A stretch of DNA of 64,000 nt from JANMEX01 sp041751995 (GTDB taxonomy: Bacteria; Pseudomonadota; Alphaproteobacteria; Rhizobiales; Rhizobiaceae), in the NCBI GenBank assembly GCA_041751995.1, contig JBGSHY010000109.1, positions 1 through 64,000 of the forward strand. The letters are read 5' to 3'. Of the stretch, positions 16,571 to 24,481 are shown in pieces. Positions within the stretch are counted from its first letter, which is position 1; each line of letters starts with the position of its first letter. Position numbers and translations under genes: made by a program. Under the pieces are notes generated by a model. That model saw only the letters and a program-made list of their open reading frames with translations, had not been told where the DNA came from and searched no databases.

Positions 16571-18676
16571 ATGGCACGCACACTAATTGGCGAACTGATT
16601 CTTCGTCTCACCGACCAGATGTCCGGCAAGGCCAAGACCACGGCCGCGTCTGTTTCGAAGTCGATGGGCGACATCGAGCGGGCCGCCAAGAAACTTTCCA
16701 GCGCGCAATGGGGCATCGGCTTCCAGCGCCAGATGGACAAGCTCAAGGTCAGCGCTCGGGATCTCGACCAGGTTCGCCGGTCTTGGACAAACCTTCAGGA
16801 TGATCTGCAGCGCCGCAATCTCTCCAAGGCGCTGCGTGGCAATGAAATCACGGCTTGGAAAACGGCAACCGTTGCGCATTTCGCGTCGGCCCGCATGGCG
16901 TCCCTGAATTACGTCAAGGGCGTCGAACACGATCAGCGCCGGATCCGCGCCGCCTTTGGCACCATGATGAAGCCTGCAATGGTCGCCGCCGGTGGTTATA
17001 CTGCAGCCTACATGGTCGGCATTGGCGCCCGGCAGGCGTTTGACTCGGCATCCCGTGAACGCCGCGCTTCGGCTCAGGCAAAGTTTGCCGGCCTCAATGA
17101 AGGCGAACGCGGCAAGATCAATACCCGCTCGCAGGAATTGTCGAGCAAGTATCGCCTTCGTCAAGCCGACGTGATGGACGTTCTGCGTGAAGCGTCACTG
17201 GCGATGCCGGACACCGACACAGCTCTCGCCGTTTCCGAAAAGATGATGCAGGCATACAAGATGCTGTCTGTCGTCATGGGTCCGGAAGGCGCGATCGGCG
17301 GCTTGCGTAACTTCAATAAAGCGATGGACAACATCGAGAAGATCTCGCCAAAGGAATACACCTTTGCGCTGGAAAACTTCATGAAGTCTCAGCAGGTTGT
17401 CGGCGCGGACATGGATCCGGAATCGTTTGCCCAGGCTATCAAATACGCCAGAACATCCGGCAAGGTGTTTGGCGACGACTTCCTGTTCAAGTGGATGCCG
17501 ATGCTGATCGCTGAAAGCGGCGGCTCCGACGTCGGTGGACAGTTGCGCGCATTCTTTGACCAGATGGTTGTCGGCCGTTCGTCTAAGGCGGCTCAGAATG
17601 CTCAGGCAAAGTATGGTCTTCGCGGTGAAGACGGCCGCATCATCGGGCAGGATGCCCTTGCTGAAAATCCGGTCAAGTGGATCCACGACACCCTCATGCC
17701 GCTGCTTCAGAAGGGCGGCGTCGACACGACCGATGACGTCGAGGTTGCCCGTATTGTCGGCCAACTTACCAATAACCGTCTCTCCGGTGACCTGATCTCC
17801 CGCGTGCTGCTGTCGTATGACCAGTACCAGCGTTTGGTCGAGGAACGGCAGAAGAATGCCATGGGGCTCGATGCGGCAAACGAGGTCGACAGTCTGGATC
17901 CATATTCGTCATGGGCGGGCTTCAAGAGCGCATTTGCCAACCTGTCGGCCGCAATCATGCCGATGGAGACGATTGTTGCCGGTCTCAATTCGATGGCCAA
18001 CGGCATCAACTCTCTCCGTGACGCGCTCAAGGATGGCAACCCTCTGGCAACCTATGGCCTTGGTGGTGCTGCGGCGGCTGGCGCGGCCGGTGGCGCGTAC
18101 TTCATCACAAAGTCGCTTTGGTCTCTGGTAACAGCCGGACCCGCACTGATGGGCGCCGCTGAGGCATTGACGGCCGCTGCGGTCGCTCAGGGCGGCGGTG
18201 CGGTTCCAGGAGGCAAGGTGGCCGGAAAAGGTGCAGGCATGTGGGGCTTCCTCGGGAAGTTATCTGGTCTTGCCGGCGCGCTTTTGCTGTCTGGCGATTC
18301 TCCGAAGCGCAATTCCAGCGCTCCATACGTCCCCGATGACTCGGTGCTCGCAAGGCAGGAGACGGAACGTTTCTATGCCGGATCTACCCCGCGCACCCGC
18401 GGCCGGAAGAAAAAGCCCGGTCCAGGAACGAACGGCATCCCTGCAGACTTCGCCGGCATTGTTGGAGACTCGGCTCAAGCCGGTAAGGAAATCCAAGCCA
18501 ATCTGAGCCCGACCGCAACGCCGAATGTTGACGCCTCGCAGATCGCGAATGCCCTCAGCATGGCAAAGCAACTGATGGCCGTTCTCGGCGGGATCCCTGC
18601 CATGGCCGCTCAGGCTGGATCATCTGCAGAAGCTGCCATCCGGCAGGCCCACACTGACTATGGAGTTGCACCGTAA
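16571..18676 (+). CDS. Tail tape measure protein
   Basis: 701 residues. It sets tail length and threads the tube; at the usual 0.15 nm per residue this would predict a tail near 105 nm. Helical N-terminal 130 residues (KSMGDIERAAKKLSSAQWG), then a TP901-like core with SRERRASAQAKFAGL and YTFALENFMKSQQVVGADM. Hydrophobic Gly/Ala segments around residues 495 to 575 (LGGAAAAGAAGGAYFI) are probable membrane-active parts. A basic patch RGRKKKPGPG follows. The long helical end is as expected. It starts eight bases after the E' stop. Confidence 0.9.
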   Translation: MARTLIGELILRLTDQMSGKAKTTAASVSKSMGDIERAAKKLSSAQWGIGFQRQMDKLKVSARDLDQVRRSWTNLQDDLQRRNLSKALRGNEITAWKTATVAHFASARMASLNYVKGVEHDQRRIRAAFGTMMKPAMVAAGGYTAAYMVGIGARQAFDSASRERRASAQAKFAGLNEGERGKINTRSQELSSKYRLRQADVMDVLREASLAMPDTDTALAVSEKMMQAYKMLSVVMGPEGAIGGLRNFNKAMDNIEKISPKEYTFALENFMKSQQVVGADMDPESFAQAIKYARTSGKVFGDDFLFKWMPMLIAESGGSDVGGQLRAFFDQMVVGRSSKAAQNAQAKYGLRGEDGRIIGQDALAENPVKWIHDTLMPLLQKGGVDTTDDVEVARIVGQLTNNRLSGDLISRVLLSYDQYQRLVEERQKNAMGLDAANEVDSLDPYSSWAGFKSAFANLSAAIMPMETIVAGLNSMANGINSLRDALKDGNPLATYGLGGAAAAGAAGGAYFITKSLWSLVTAGPALMGAAEALTAAAVAQGGGAVPGGKVAGKGAGMWGFLGKLSGLAGALLLSGDSPKRNSSAPYVPDDSVLARQETERFYAGSTPRTRGRKKKPGPGTNGIPADFAGIVGDSAQAGKEIQANLSPTATPNVDASQIANALSMAKQLMAVLGGIPAMAAQAGSSAEAAIRQAHTDYGVAP

Positions 18677-19092
18677 TGCTGATGTGTCTGGGCCCGGTTA
18701 CATTCACCATCAAGTCCGGTCTCGATACCGTCGAGAGCGAATGGCAGGCAGCGTATGCTAAACATGACGTCATCAAGGCGTCACCGGTCTACGAAGCGAT
18801 GGGGCAGGAAGAAAGCCGCGTCACCATCAACGGCGTTCTTCACCCGTCGCATTTCGGCTTTCAGGGAACGATCGCCGGAATGATTGCCATCAAGGATGCC
18901 CAGACGCCGGTGCCCTTGATGCGAGGGGATTTTGTCCCGCTCGGCTGGTACATCATCGAGAGTGTCAGCCGGACCGATTCCGAGATCGATGCATACGGAA
19001 CCGGTCGCGAGATCCAGTTCTCGGTTTCACTTCTTCGCACGGGCGCGCCTGGGATTTCCATGGCGGCTTCCATTTTGAGGCTGTTCAACTGA
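18676..19092 (+). CDS. Tail protein U
   Basis: 138 residues fitting P2 gpU, the tail terminator or tail-tip associated protein. Recognisable segments: VIKASPVYEAMGQEESRVTI, then NGVLHPSHFG, and MRGDFVPLGWYIIESVSRT. Its A overlaps the tape measure stop by one base and its stop overlaps the X gene likewise. The P2 order T, U, D is kept with X inserted between. Confidence 0.9.
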   Translation: MLMCLGPVTFTIKSGLDTVESEWQAAYAKHDVIKASPVYEAMGQEESRVTINGVLHPSHFGFQGTIAGMIAIKDAQTPVPLMRGDFVPLGWYIIESVSRTDSEIDAYGTGREIQFSVSLLRTGAPGISMAASILRLFN

Positions 19093-19319
19093 TGGCAACC
19101 TATCTCACTGAAATCGTGAAGGCCGATGGCTTGACGCTCCCGCGTATCGTCTGGAGCCTGTTCAAGCGCCAACCGATCGGGTTTGTCGAAAAGGTCTACA
19201 CGGCCAACCGTGGCCTTGCCGATCTTGGCCCGTTGATTCCGGCCGGAACAGAGATCCGGTTCCCGCTCGATGACGTCGAGGCGGAACAGAAGTCTCAGGT
19301 CGTAAAGCTCTGGGATTGA
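19092..19319 (+). CDS. Tail protein X
   Basis: 75 residues, matching P2 gpX, a LysM-like small tail protein. Typical motif: DGLTLPRIVWSLF, then VEKVYTANRGLADLGPLIPAG and IRFP. In P2 itself X is far away between the head and lysis genes, while in many other myovirus prophages it lies between U and D as here. One-base overlap with U and three bases before D point to coupled translation. Confidence 0.92.
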   Translation: MATYLTEIVKADGLTLPRIVWSLFKRQPIGFVEKVYTANRGLADLGPLIPAGTEIRFPLDDVEAEQKSQVVKLWD

Positions 19320-19322
19320 TCG

Positions 19323-20336
19323 ATGTTCATCAATGGATCCTACAAGGTCGTCGTCGCCGGCGTCGATGTGACGTCGCGGTTTCAGCCGCATCTCCTTTCG
19401 CTGGAGGTCACCAAGTCGGCCGGTGAAGCAACCGACTCCCTTTCTATCAACCTGTCAGATCAGGAAGGCCAACTGTTTCTCCCGCAAGACCGGGCACCAA
19501 TAACTGTGGTGCTCAACGGAGAGCAGGTTTTCGAGGGCTTTGTTTCCGAAGTGAATTGCTCGATCTCCAAGGGCGGTGGCCGGACAATGTCGATCACCGG
19601 CAGTTCTGCAGATCAGGGCAGCAAGATCAAAGAGCCGGCGCTCCGTCACAAGGATGATGCCAGCCTGTCAGCCGTGGCTCAGGAATGGGGATCCAAGGCC
19701 GGCCTGTCAGTACAGGTCGCCGGATCCATTTCATCGGTCACGCTGCCATACTGGATCATGCAGCATGAGAGCTTCATTTCGTGGGGTCAACGCACCGCAC
19801 GCGAGGTTGGCGCCACGTTCAAGGTGATCGGGAGCCGCGCCTTCTTCACCGCCCGCAATGAGGGTCTGTCGATCTCCGGCAAGAAATTGACGTCGATATC
19901 CGCGGCCGTCGGAACAAACCTGATTGATGGGGAAATCACACCAATCATCAGCCGGCCGAAATTCAAGAAGTCGGCGGCCAAGTTCTTTGACAAGAATGAG
20001 GGTGCTCACGTCGAGGTCGAGGCTGAAACCGGCGTCGAGGGTGTTGAGGTCAAGCTCTCCGGCCACTTCAGGCAGGCGAGCGAGGGCAAGGCAAATTCCA
20101 AGGCTCAATCCGAGGGCAAGGAATCGGATCGGGAGCAGGGCTCTGGATCTGTCACCATTCTTGGCAATCCCGCAGCGGAACCTGAGGCTGAATGCAATGT
20201 CTCCGGTTGGCGCTCCGGCATCGATGGAACCTACCGCATCAACTCCGTCACCCACTCGGTCGAGAAGGGCGGCGGCTTCACCACGTCACTCGACCTGAAG
20301 CAGCCAAAAGGATCGGCCGGCAAAGACGCCCGCTGA
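19323..20336 (+). CDS. Late control protein D (baseplate hub)
   Basis: 337 residues, P2 gpD-like and related to T4 gp27 and VgrG hubs. Start VVVAGVDVTSRFQPHLLSLE and SAGEATDSLSINLSDQEGQL are standard, as is the middle WIMQHESFISWGQRTAREVG. A polar low-complexity part (residues about 255 to 278, ASEGKANSKAQSEGKESD) precedes the final beta domain with WRSGIDGTYRINSVTH. It closes the tail gene set; the amidase follows. Confidence 0.92.
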   Translation: MFINGSYKVVVAGVDVTSRFQPHLLSLEVTKSAGEATDSLSINLSDQEGQLFLPQDRAPITVVLNGEQVFEGFVSEVNCSISKGGGRTMSITGSSADQGSKIKEPALRHKDDASLSAVAQEWGSKAGLSVQVAGSISSVTLPYWIMQHESFISWGQRTAREVGATFKVIGSRAFFTARNEGLSISGKKLTSISAAVGTNLIDGEITPIISRPKFKKSAAKFFDKNEGAHVEVEAETGVEGVEVKLSGHFRQASEGKANSKAQSEGKESDREQGSGSVTILGNPAAEPEAECNVSGWRSGIDGTYRINSVTHSVEKGGGFTTSLDLKQPKGSAGKDAR

Positions 20337-20368
20337 TCTACCCCGCAAAACATTGATTGGAGACTGCC

Positions 20369-20866
20369 ATGTCCGGACTTGTCCGCGTCATCGCGCATTG
20401 GTCTGTCACAAAATACAAGTGTGACGACACGAGCCGCGATCACTACCATTTCATTTACGAAGGCGACGGGACTGAAATTGCCGGCCGCAAGAAGCCGGAA
20501 GACAACATCGTTGCCTCAGATGGCGTCTATGCCGCTCACACCCTTGGCTGCAACACCGGCTCGATCGGCGTGGCGTGCGCTGCAATGTTTGGCGCCACCT
20601 CCGTCATGGATTATGGATCCTACCCGATCACCAAGATCCAGTTCGAAGCCATGTGCAAGGGCATTGCACGGCTCTGCAAGAAGTACGGAATTCCGGTCAC
20701 GCCGCGTACCGTGCTCTCCCATGCTGAAGTCCAGGGCACGCTTGGCATCAAGCAGCGCGGGAAGTGGGATATCGCCGTTCTTCCGTTTGCCAAGATCACC
20801 TCAGCAAAGTCATGCGGTGATCTGATGCGATCGACCGTCTCCGGTTACTTGGCGGCGATGCAATGA
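20369..20866 (+). CDS. Endolysin, N-acetylmuramoyl-L-alanine amidase
   Basis: 165 residues from the ATG at 20369, with TTGGAG seven to twelve bases upstream; a TTG start twelve bases earlier is possible. It fits the amidase_2/PGRP fold: HYHFIYEGDGT supplies His ligands, AHTLGCNTGSIGVACAAMFG is the family core, and LSHAEVQGTLGIKQRGKWD carries the later His and the usual K-x-D end. Zinc amidase cutting the glycan-peptide bond of peptidoglycan. No signal peptide, so it needs a holin. Its stop overlaps the spanin start by four bases. Confidence 0.9.
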   Translation: MSGLVRVIAHWSVTKYKCDDTSRDHYHFIYEGDGTEIAGRKKPEDNIVASDGVYAAHTLGCNTGSIGVACAAMFGATSVMDYGSYPITKIQFEAMCKGIARLCKKYGIPVTPRTVLSHAEVQGTLGIKQRGKWDIAVLPFAKITSAKSCGDLMRSTVSGYLAAMQ

Positions 20867-21285
20867 TCCCGCTCTGGCTCATATCCGCCGGCAAGGCGAC
20901 GTGGTCGGTCCTGCGTATCAGCATCCCGATCCCGATCATGGTTGTCCTGGCGGCGTGGCTCTGGGTGACCGTCGACAAGCAGTCGGCCGTCCGCAAGGCG
21001 GTAGACGACAGGGTGACAGCGCTGGTCGCTGGAGCACACATCGCGTCTCTTGAAGCACAAAGGGACGCCGAGGCAGCAATCTCTGCCACGTTCGCCAAAA
21101 AGGCACAGGAAGCGGAACGAAAGCTCGCTGCCGAGGTTGCCGCCCGAACCGAGTTTGAGGCAAAAGTTATCGAACTCGACAAGACAAACAACGAACTGAT
21201 GGTGGACATTGATGACATCCTTTCGGCACCTCCCCCTCCTGCTTGTGTCGTTACTCCTGATATTGCTCGCCGGTTGCGGGACTGA
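20863..21285 (+). CDS. Inner-membrane spanin, Rz-like
   Basis: 140 residues. One N-terminal membrane segment (about residues 18 to 37, ISIPIPIMVVLAAWLWV) is followed by a long helical, Ala/Glu/Lys-rich stretch (about 55 to 120) fit for a periplasmic coiled coil, and a Pro-rich SAPPPPACV before the end. This is the form of an i-spanin that joins an outer-membrane lipoprotein to disrupt the outer membrane. The next gene overlaps its last 74 bases in another frame, as in Rz/Rz1 pairs. Confidence 0.82.
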   Translation: MIPLWLISAGKATWSVLRISIPIPIMVVLAAWLWVTVDKQSAVRKAVDDRVTALVAGAHIASLEAQRDAEAAISATFAKKAQEAERKLAAEVAARTEFEAKVIELDKTNNELMVDIDDILSAPPPPACVVTPDIARRLRD

Positions 21286-21559
21286 TCAGGCTGCATTCAA
21301 CCGGGCGGCATCGATCGCGGCCGAAGCGTCCCTGACAAACAGGGCTATCGCCGCCGGCGAACAGAAGGCGCCCGACATCGAGAAGATGCCGAAGCGCTGC
21401 TATGAGCGCGTCTCCAGCGGCAAGAAGGAAGGCATCCGGCTCGACGCCTACGCCCTTCAGGCAAATGCCGCCCTTGTCCGCGCCAATGACGAGAAGATCG
21501 CCTGCACCGCACTTGCCGACAAGAAGATCGACATCGCCAATGGAAGGGCACCGCAATGA
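21212..21559 (+). CDS. Outer-membrane spanin lipoprotein, Rz1-like
   Basis: 115 residues from ATG 21212 (a TTG lies directly before it). The start MTSFRHLPLLLVSLLLILLAGC is a lipoprotein signal with lipobox LLAGC. The mature part is helical with MPKRCYERVSSG, two Cys and no Pro-rich segment, and longer than the 40 or so mature residues of lambda Rz1. It begins inside the i-spanin gene in another frame, the strongest reason to call it the o-spanin. Its stop overlaps the next gene by four bases. Confidence 0.72.
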   Translation: MTSFRHLPLLLVSLLLILLAGCGTDQAAFNRAASIAAEASLTNRAIAAGEQKAPDIEKMPKRCYERVSSGKKEGIRLDAYALQANAALVRANDEKIACTALADKKIDIANGRAPQ

Positions 21560-21870
21560 CCAGGCGCTTCACAATTCTGATGCTGGTGCTCTATGCGATC
21601 GCGATATCGATCGGCGGGCTCGCATTGGTTGCGGCAACGGCAACCCCTGCGCGTTCCCAGACTCTTTGTGGTCCGCTCCCAGATCTTTTGAATGCCTTCC
21701 GGCGCAAGTATAAAGAGCAAGTGATTTGGTCTGGAGAAAGTCTGTCCGGACGATATCTGATTATTGCAAGCGGTGACGGGAGTTGGACCATGATCCATGT
21801 AGGCAAATCTGGAGAGCCGGCATGCATCTTGGCGACAGAAAAAAAGAACGTGACCGACCGTGGAACCTGA
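21556..21870 (+). CDS. Small exported phage protein
   Basis: 104 residues, ATG overlapping the previous stop. A signal peptide is clear (MTRRFTILMLVLYAIAISIG, cleaved probably after PARSQ or ARS near residue 34). The mature 70 residues carry two Cys (QTLCGPL and GEPACIL) that could form a disulfide, and a beta pattern SGRYLIIASGDGSWTMI. No family recognised. It lies downstream of the lysis genes and may be a lysogenic-conversion gene or a periplasmic lysis helper. Confidence 0.65.
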   Translation: MTRRFTILMLVLYAIAISIGGLALVAATATPARSQTLCGPLPDLLNAFRRKYKEQVIWSGESLSGRYLIIASGDGSWTMIHVGKSGEPACILATEKKNVTDRGT

Positions 21871-21903
21871 TGTGATGGCAATGAAAAGCAGAGAGGCAGG
21901 ATC

Positions 21904-22257
21904 ATGACATTAGGGGAGCTACTTTCTCAAGACCGCATTATCCCTGCTCTAGCGGGGATGGCCGGGGCCGCCGCCATGGCCGCAACCGATTGGCGCTCCC
22001 CTTGGCGTCTACTGCAGCACGTCTTTGTCGGCACGGCGACAAGCGCTGTTGCCACTCCGATCTTCGCGCCAGCGATCTCACAGGCTCTCGGGTTTCTAGC
22101 TGTTGACGTTTCCGCACAGGAGAACGCCTCGGCTTTTCTCGTCGGCGCCTTCGGCATCTATTTCTTTGAGTTTGCCCGTGAGGTCTGGAAGGCAAAAGCC
22201 AAGAACCCAATGAATTCATCAGATGGGAATCACGACAAGAAGGAGGACGGACAATGA
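21904..22257 (+). CDS. Holin-like membrane protein
   Basis: 117 residues, ATG preceded by AGAGAGGCAGG. Three hydrophobic parts (around residues 12 to 27, 38 to 63 and 75 to 92, the last GAFGIYFFEF) and a charged C-terminus (KAKAKNPMNSSDGNHDKKED) give a class I holin-like form. A holin is otherwise missing in this lysis set, since the amidase has no signal. It stands after the spanins rather than before the amidase, so the call rests on form and context. Confidence 0.55.
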   Translation: MTLGELLSQDRIIPALAGMAGAAAMAATDWRSPWRLLQHVFVGTATSAVATPIFAPAISQALGFLAVDVSAQENASAFLVGAFGIYFFEFAREVWKAKAKNPMNSSDGNHDKKEDGQ

Positions 22258-22745
22258 GCACGTTGTCTCATGCCGTTCAGGCATTGCAGCGAGTGAATAA
22301 TCGCGGCCTGTCCGTGGCGATGGCCATGATGTCCGCCTATTTGATTTGGGATGGGTTGCCGGCAAGCCTTTGGCTCGATGTCAGATCCGTTGTGGTTTTT
22401 GATGCACAGCAGGGTGAAGCGCCTAAAATGCAGATCGATCGCAATATCCGGCGCGATTTTGACGGGGTTTACAGGGTCGAATTTGAGAGACAAAATCGAT
22501 TTGGGCTGTTCACAATTATACCCAAGCTCAACACAACCGACTCTGTTAGCTACAACACCGACGCACGCCCTCCAGCGGACATTGATCTTGACTGGTGGAC
22601 GTATCCAAAAACAGTCCGGCTTGATCCTGGTTCATACCGGATTGAAACGTGCTGGACCATAAAGCTGATGTTACTCGCCGATCGTCATACGTGCGTGAAA
22701 AGCAACGTGTTTCGGATCCTGCCAAGACAAAGCAGCGACGGCTAG
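22254..22745 (+). CDS. Phage membrane-anchored protein, unknown
   Basis: 163 residues, ATG overlapping the preceding stop. One membrane segment near residues 19 to 40 (LSVAMAMMSAYLIWDGL), then a beta-rich domain of about 110 residues with Arg/Asp-rich turns (MQIDRNIRRDFDGVYRVEF, WWTYPKTVRLDPGSYRIE) and two Cys near the end (ETCW, HTCV). No motif known to me. It is the last rightward phage gene; it is probably coupled to the holin-like gene. Confidence 0.6.
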   Translation: MSTLSHAVQALQRVNNRGLSVAMAMMSAYLIWDGLPASLWLDVRSVVVFDAQQGEAPKMQIDRNIRRDFDGVYRVEFERQNRFGLFTIIPKLNTTDSVSYNTDARPPADIDLDWWTYPKTVRLDPGSYRIETCWTIKLMLLADRHTCVKSNVFRILPRQSSDG

Positions 22746-22964
22746 ATTAATCGGTGGATTTGGAATGGTGATCAGCATTCGCGCTGTCACAAAAGTTGCT
22801 GGCCGTGCCTCCAAACTGATCTCGCTTGTGGAGGTCTACGCGACACTGAAGTGTTTCTGCTTTCGCTTCATCAGGCGTAATGCGAGACTTGAACCGCTAC
22901 CTCACCAGCATGGCGGCCTATGCTCCGGAACCGGCTTTCACCGGGAATTCACCGGTTAAAATAC

Positions 22965-23171
22965 TCATATTCTGCAGAAGATTAACCCACGCACCCGCGG
23001 CTTTTGGTCATGCTCGCCGGTTGCGAAGACCACAACGTCGTTCTCCGCGATTTCCCGCCTTGCCCGCAGATCCCATCCGCGATGGATAAAGACAGGGCCT
23101 CCCCAGATCAACTTTGCTCTGGTGAAGGCGTCATCTGTGAACCCGACGTAGTGGATGCAGCGTGTCGTCAT
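22965..23171 (-). CDS. Small conserved-looking protein at prophage edge
   Basis: 68 residues from ATG 23171; a TTG lies 21 bases upstream. Sequence features: IHYVGFTDDAF, then IWGGPVFIHRGWDLRAR and ENDVVVFATGEHDQ. The dense aromatic and charged pattern looks like a real globular protein and recalls short proteins in alphaproteobacterial phages and plasmids (memory, not checked). The last seven residues (GLIFCRI) look unlike the rest, so the 3' end may be altered by a recombination junction. No good Shine-Dalgarno. Confidence 0.5.
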   Translation of the reverse strand: MTTRCIHYVGFTDDAFTRAKLIWGGPVFIHRGWDLRARREIAENDVVVFATGEHDQKPRVRGLIFCRI

Positions 23172-23314
23172 CTGCAAAGGTGAGGGGCACAAAAGAAATC
23201 CATCTTTCGGTTCAACAGGCTCAGGTGAGGGGCGAATTTTCCCAACGCTTTGAAACGCAGGATTATTGCCAGATTTCTCGACCGCACCAGCACATTTCTC
23301 TAAATACCGTTCTG

Positions 23315-23512
23315 TTACATGAAATCAGCGGCTTGCCTTGATTTTATCAAGACCTTTTGCTCGGTGATGCCTACGTCCGTCGCCAGCCCGGACAAGGCTG
23401 TGCCGGAGCACAACCCAAGACGCTGAGCCTTGCGCAGCACACCAGCAGTTAAAGGGCGTTTTCGTTGACCTGAGTCAACGATGTAGGCCTCGCCATATGC
23501 CCCAATTTGCAT
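23315..23512 (-). CDS. Possible HTH fragment
   Basis: 65 codons on the reverse strand. The phrase GQRKRPLTAGVLRKAQRLGL, then GLATDVGI, is close to the C-terminal helix-turn-helix of serine recombinases, where PLT, A..L and A..VGI are conserved. The start has no Shine-Dalgarno and nothing of a catalytic domain lies upstream. It may be a remnant of an invertase or resolvase, or chance coding. Confidence 0.28.
   Translation of the reverse strand: MQIGAYGEAYIVDSGQRKRPLTAGVLRKAQRLGLCSGTALSGLATDVGITEQKVLIKSRQAADFM
23463..23480. promoter_or_regulatory. Inverted repeat, possible operator
   Basis: CGTTGAC CTGA GTCAACG is a perfect 7-base inverted repeat with a 4-base centre, 56 bases before the ATG of the outer-membrane-like gene at 23536. 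It contains TTGACC, a possible -35 element. The symmetry suggests a dimeric regulator site; which one is unknown. Confidence 0.35.
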
Positions 23513-23535
23513 GTTCGAATATCTGGGGGCAAATC

Positions 23536-24330
23536 ATGTTTCGCGTCGTCGCATTGACCGCCATTTTACTGACTTCCGTCGCCTTTGCTGGTGATGGTGC
23601 AAATGAATTGGCTTTGACAGGACATGTCGAGGGCTATTTGGGCAGCGCAAAAATCGCCGAGACAGGCGTATGGTCAGGCGGCGGGGCTGCGCGGGTTAAT
23701 GCCACATTTGACAAACGGTGGAACGGCGAAGGCGAAATCTTCTTTGACCGACTGTTCAATGACGAAGGCGATCTGACCGCGTTCGGCGGCGCTGCGCACA
23801 TATATTGGCGCGATCCATCGGCATTTGCCGTTGGCGCCTTTGCCAGCATCAACGGCCTGTCGGGCAATGGGGAGCATTTTGCCAACCATTTTCGTGTGGG
23901 TCCGCAGTTTCAGGTCTACTCCGATTCGATAACGTTTTACGGACAGGCTTGGTACGGTCTGGAACAGGACGTCGGCGGCGGCGATGAAATGACTGAATTC
24001 GGCGCCAGGGCGTTGGTTCGCTACTATCCCACCGACAATATTCGTCTGGATGCGGAGTTGGCTTATCTGGATGTCAACAACAGCTGGATTGATGCGGCAG
24101 GCCTCATAGGCGGTTTGCAGGCAAATTACCGATTCGCCAATAATCCTTGGACTGTTTTCGGCCGCTTCCAAATCGACCATCCAATGCAGGATGCCGAATT
24201 TGTCGGTGATCTCCATCGTTTCAATGTCGGCCTGCGCTACAGCTTCGGCTCCTCGTCGATTAAAGGTGAAGACCGAATCGGCGCCGCAATGGAAGCGCCT
24301 ACAAGGATTATCCATTTCTTCGCGAAGTAA
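23536..24330 (+). CDS. Secreted, probable outer-membrane beta-barrel protein
   Basis: 264 residues from ATG 23536, chosen because GGGGGC precedes it and because it gives a clean signal peptide (MFRVVALTAILLTSVAFAG). The mature chain alternates amphipathic beta strands about every 12 to 20 residues (ARVNATFDKRWNGEGEIFF, RFNVGLRYSFGS), as in small outer-membrane barrels. No named family recognised. It is the first clearly non-phage gene to the right of the prophage. The end (APTRIIHFFAK) lacks the usual terminal Phe strand, which weakens the barrel call. Confidence 0.7.
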   Translation: MFRVVALTAILLTSVAFAGDGANELALTGHVEGYLGSAKIAETGVWSGGGAARVNATFDKRWNGEGEIFFDRLFNDEGDLTAFGGAAHIYWRDPSAFAVGAFASINGLSGNGEHFANHFRVGPQFQVYSDSITFYGQAWYGLEQDVGGGDEMTEFGARALVRYYPTDNIRLDAELAYLDVNNSWIDAAGLIGGLQANYRFANNPWTVFGRFQIDHPMQDAEFVGDLHRFNVGLRYSFGSSSIKGEDRIGAAMEAPTRIIHFFAK

Positions 24331-24361
24331 GCCGTCGGCGCGCTTCATTGCCTTTGGGGAA

Positions 24362-24387
24362 AATCAAAAACCGGAGATTTTTTGATT
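24362..24387. terminator. AT-rich inverted repeat after barrel gene
   Basis: AATCAAAAA and TTTTTGATT are perfect 9-base arms around an 8-base GC-containing centre, 31 bases after the stop at 24330. The T-run on the + strand fits an intrinsic terminator, though the stem is weak in GC. A second near-perfect palindrome, CCAATCAACATGTTGGTTGG, follows at 24388 to 24407. Confidence 0.45.
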
Positions 24388-24481
24388 CCAATCAACATGT
24401 TGGTTGGAGCGTTAAATCCTTTGTCACAAGCAATTTTTCGGTCTATGCGGTTTCACCCGTCCAGCCTTCGGGAGCGTAGCC

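Noticed and set aside
22765..23089. Short + strand frames after the last phage gene
   Set aside because: Two overlapping frames of about 65 codons with no start signals; the reverse-strand frame in the same place has a more protein-like pattern.
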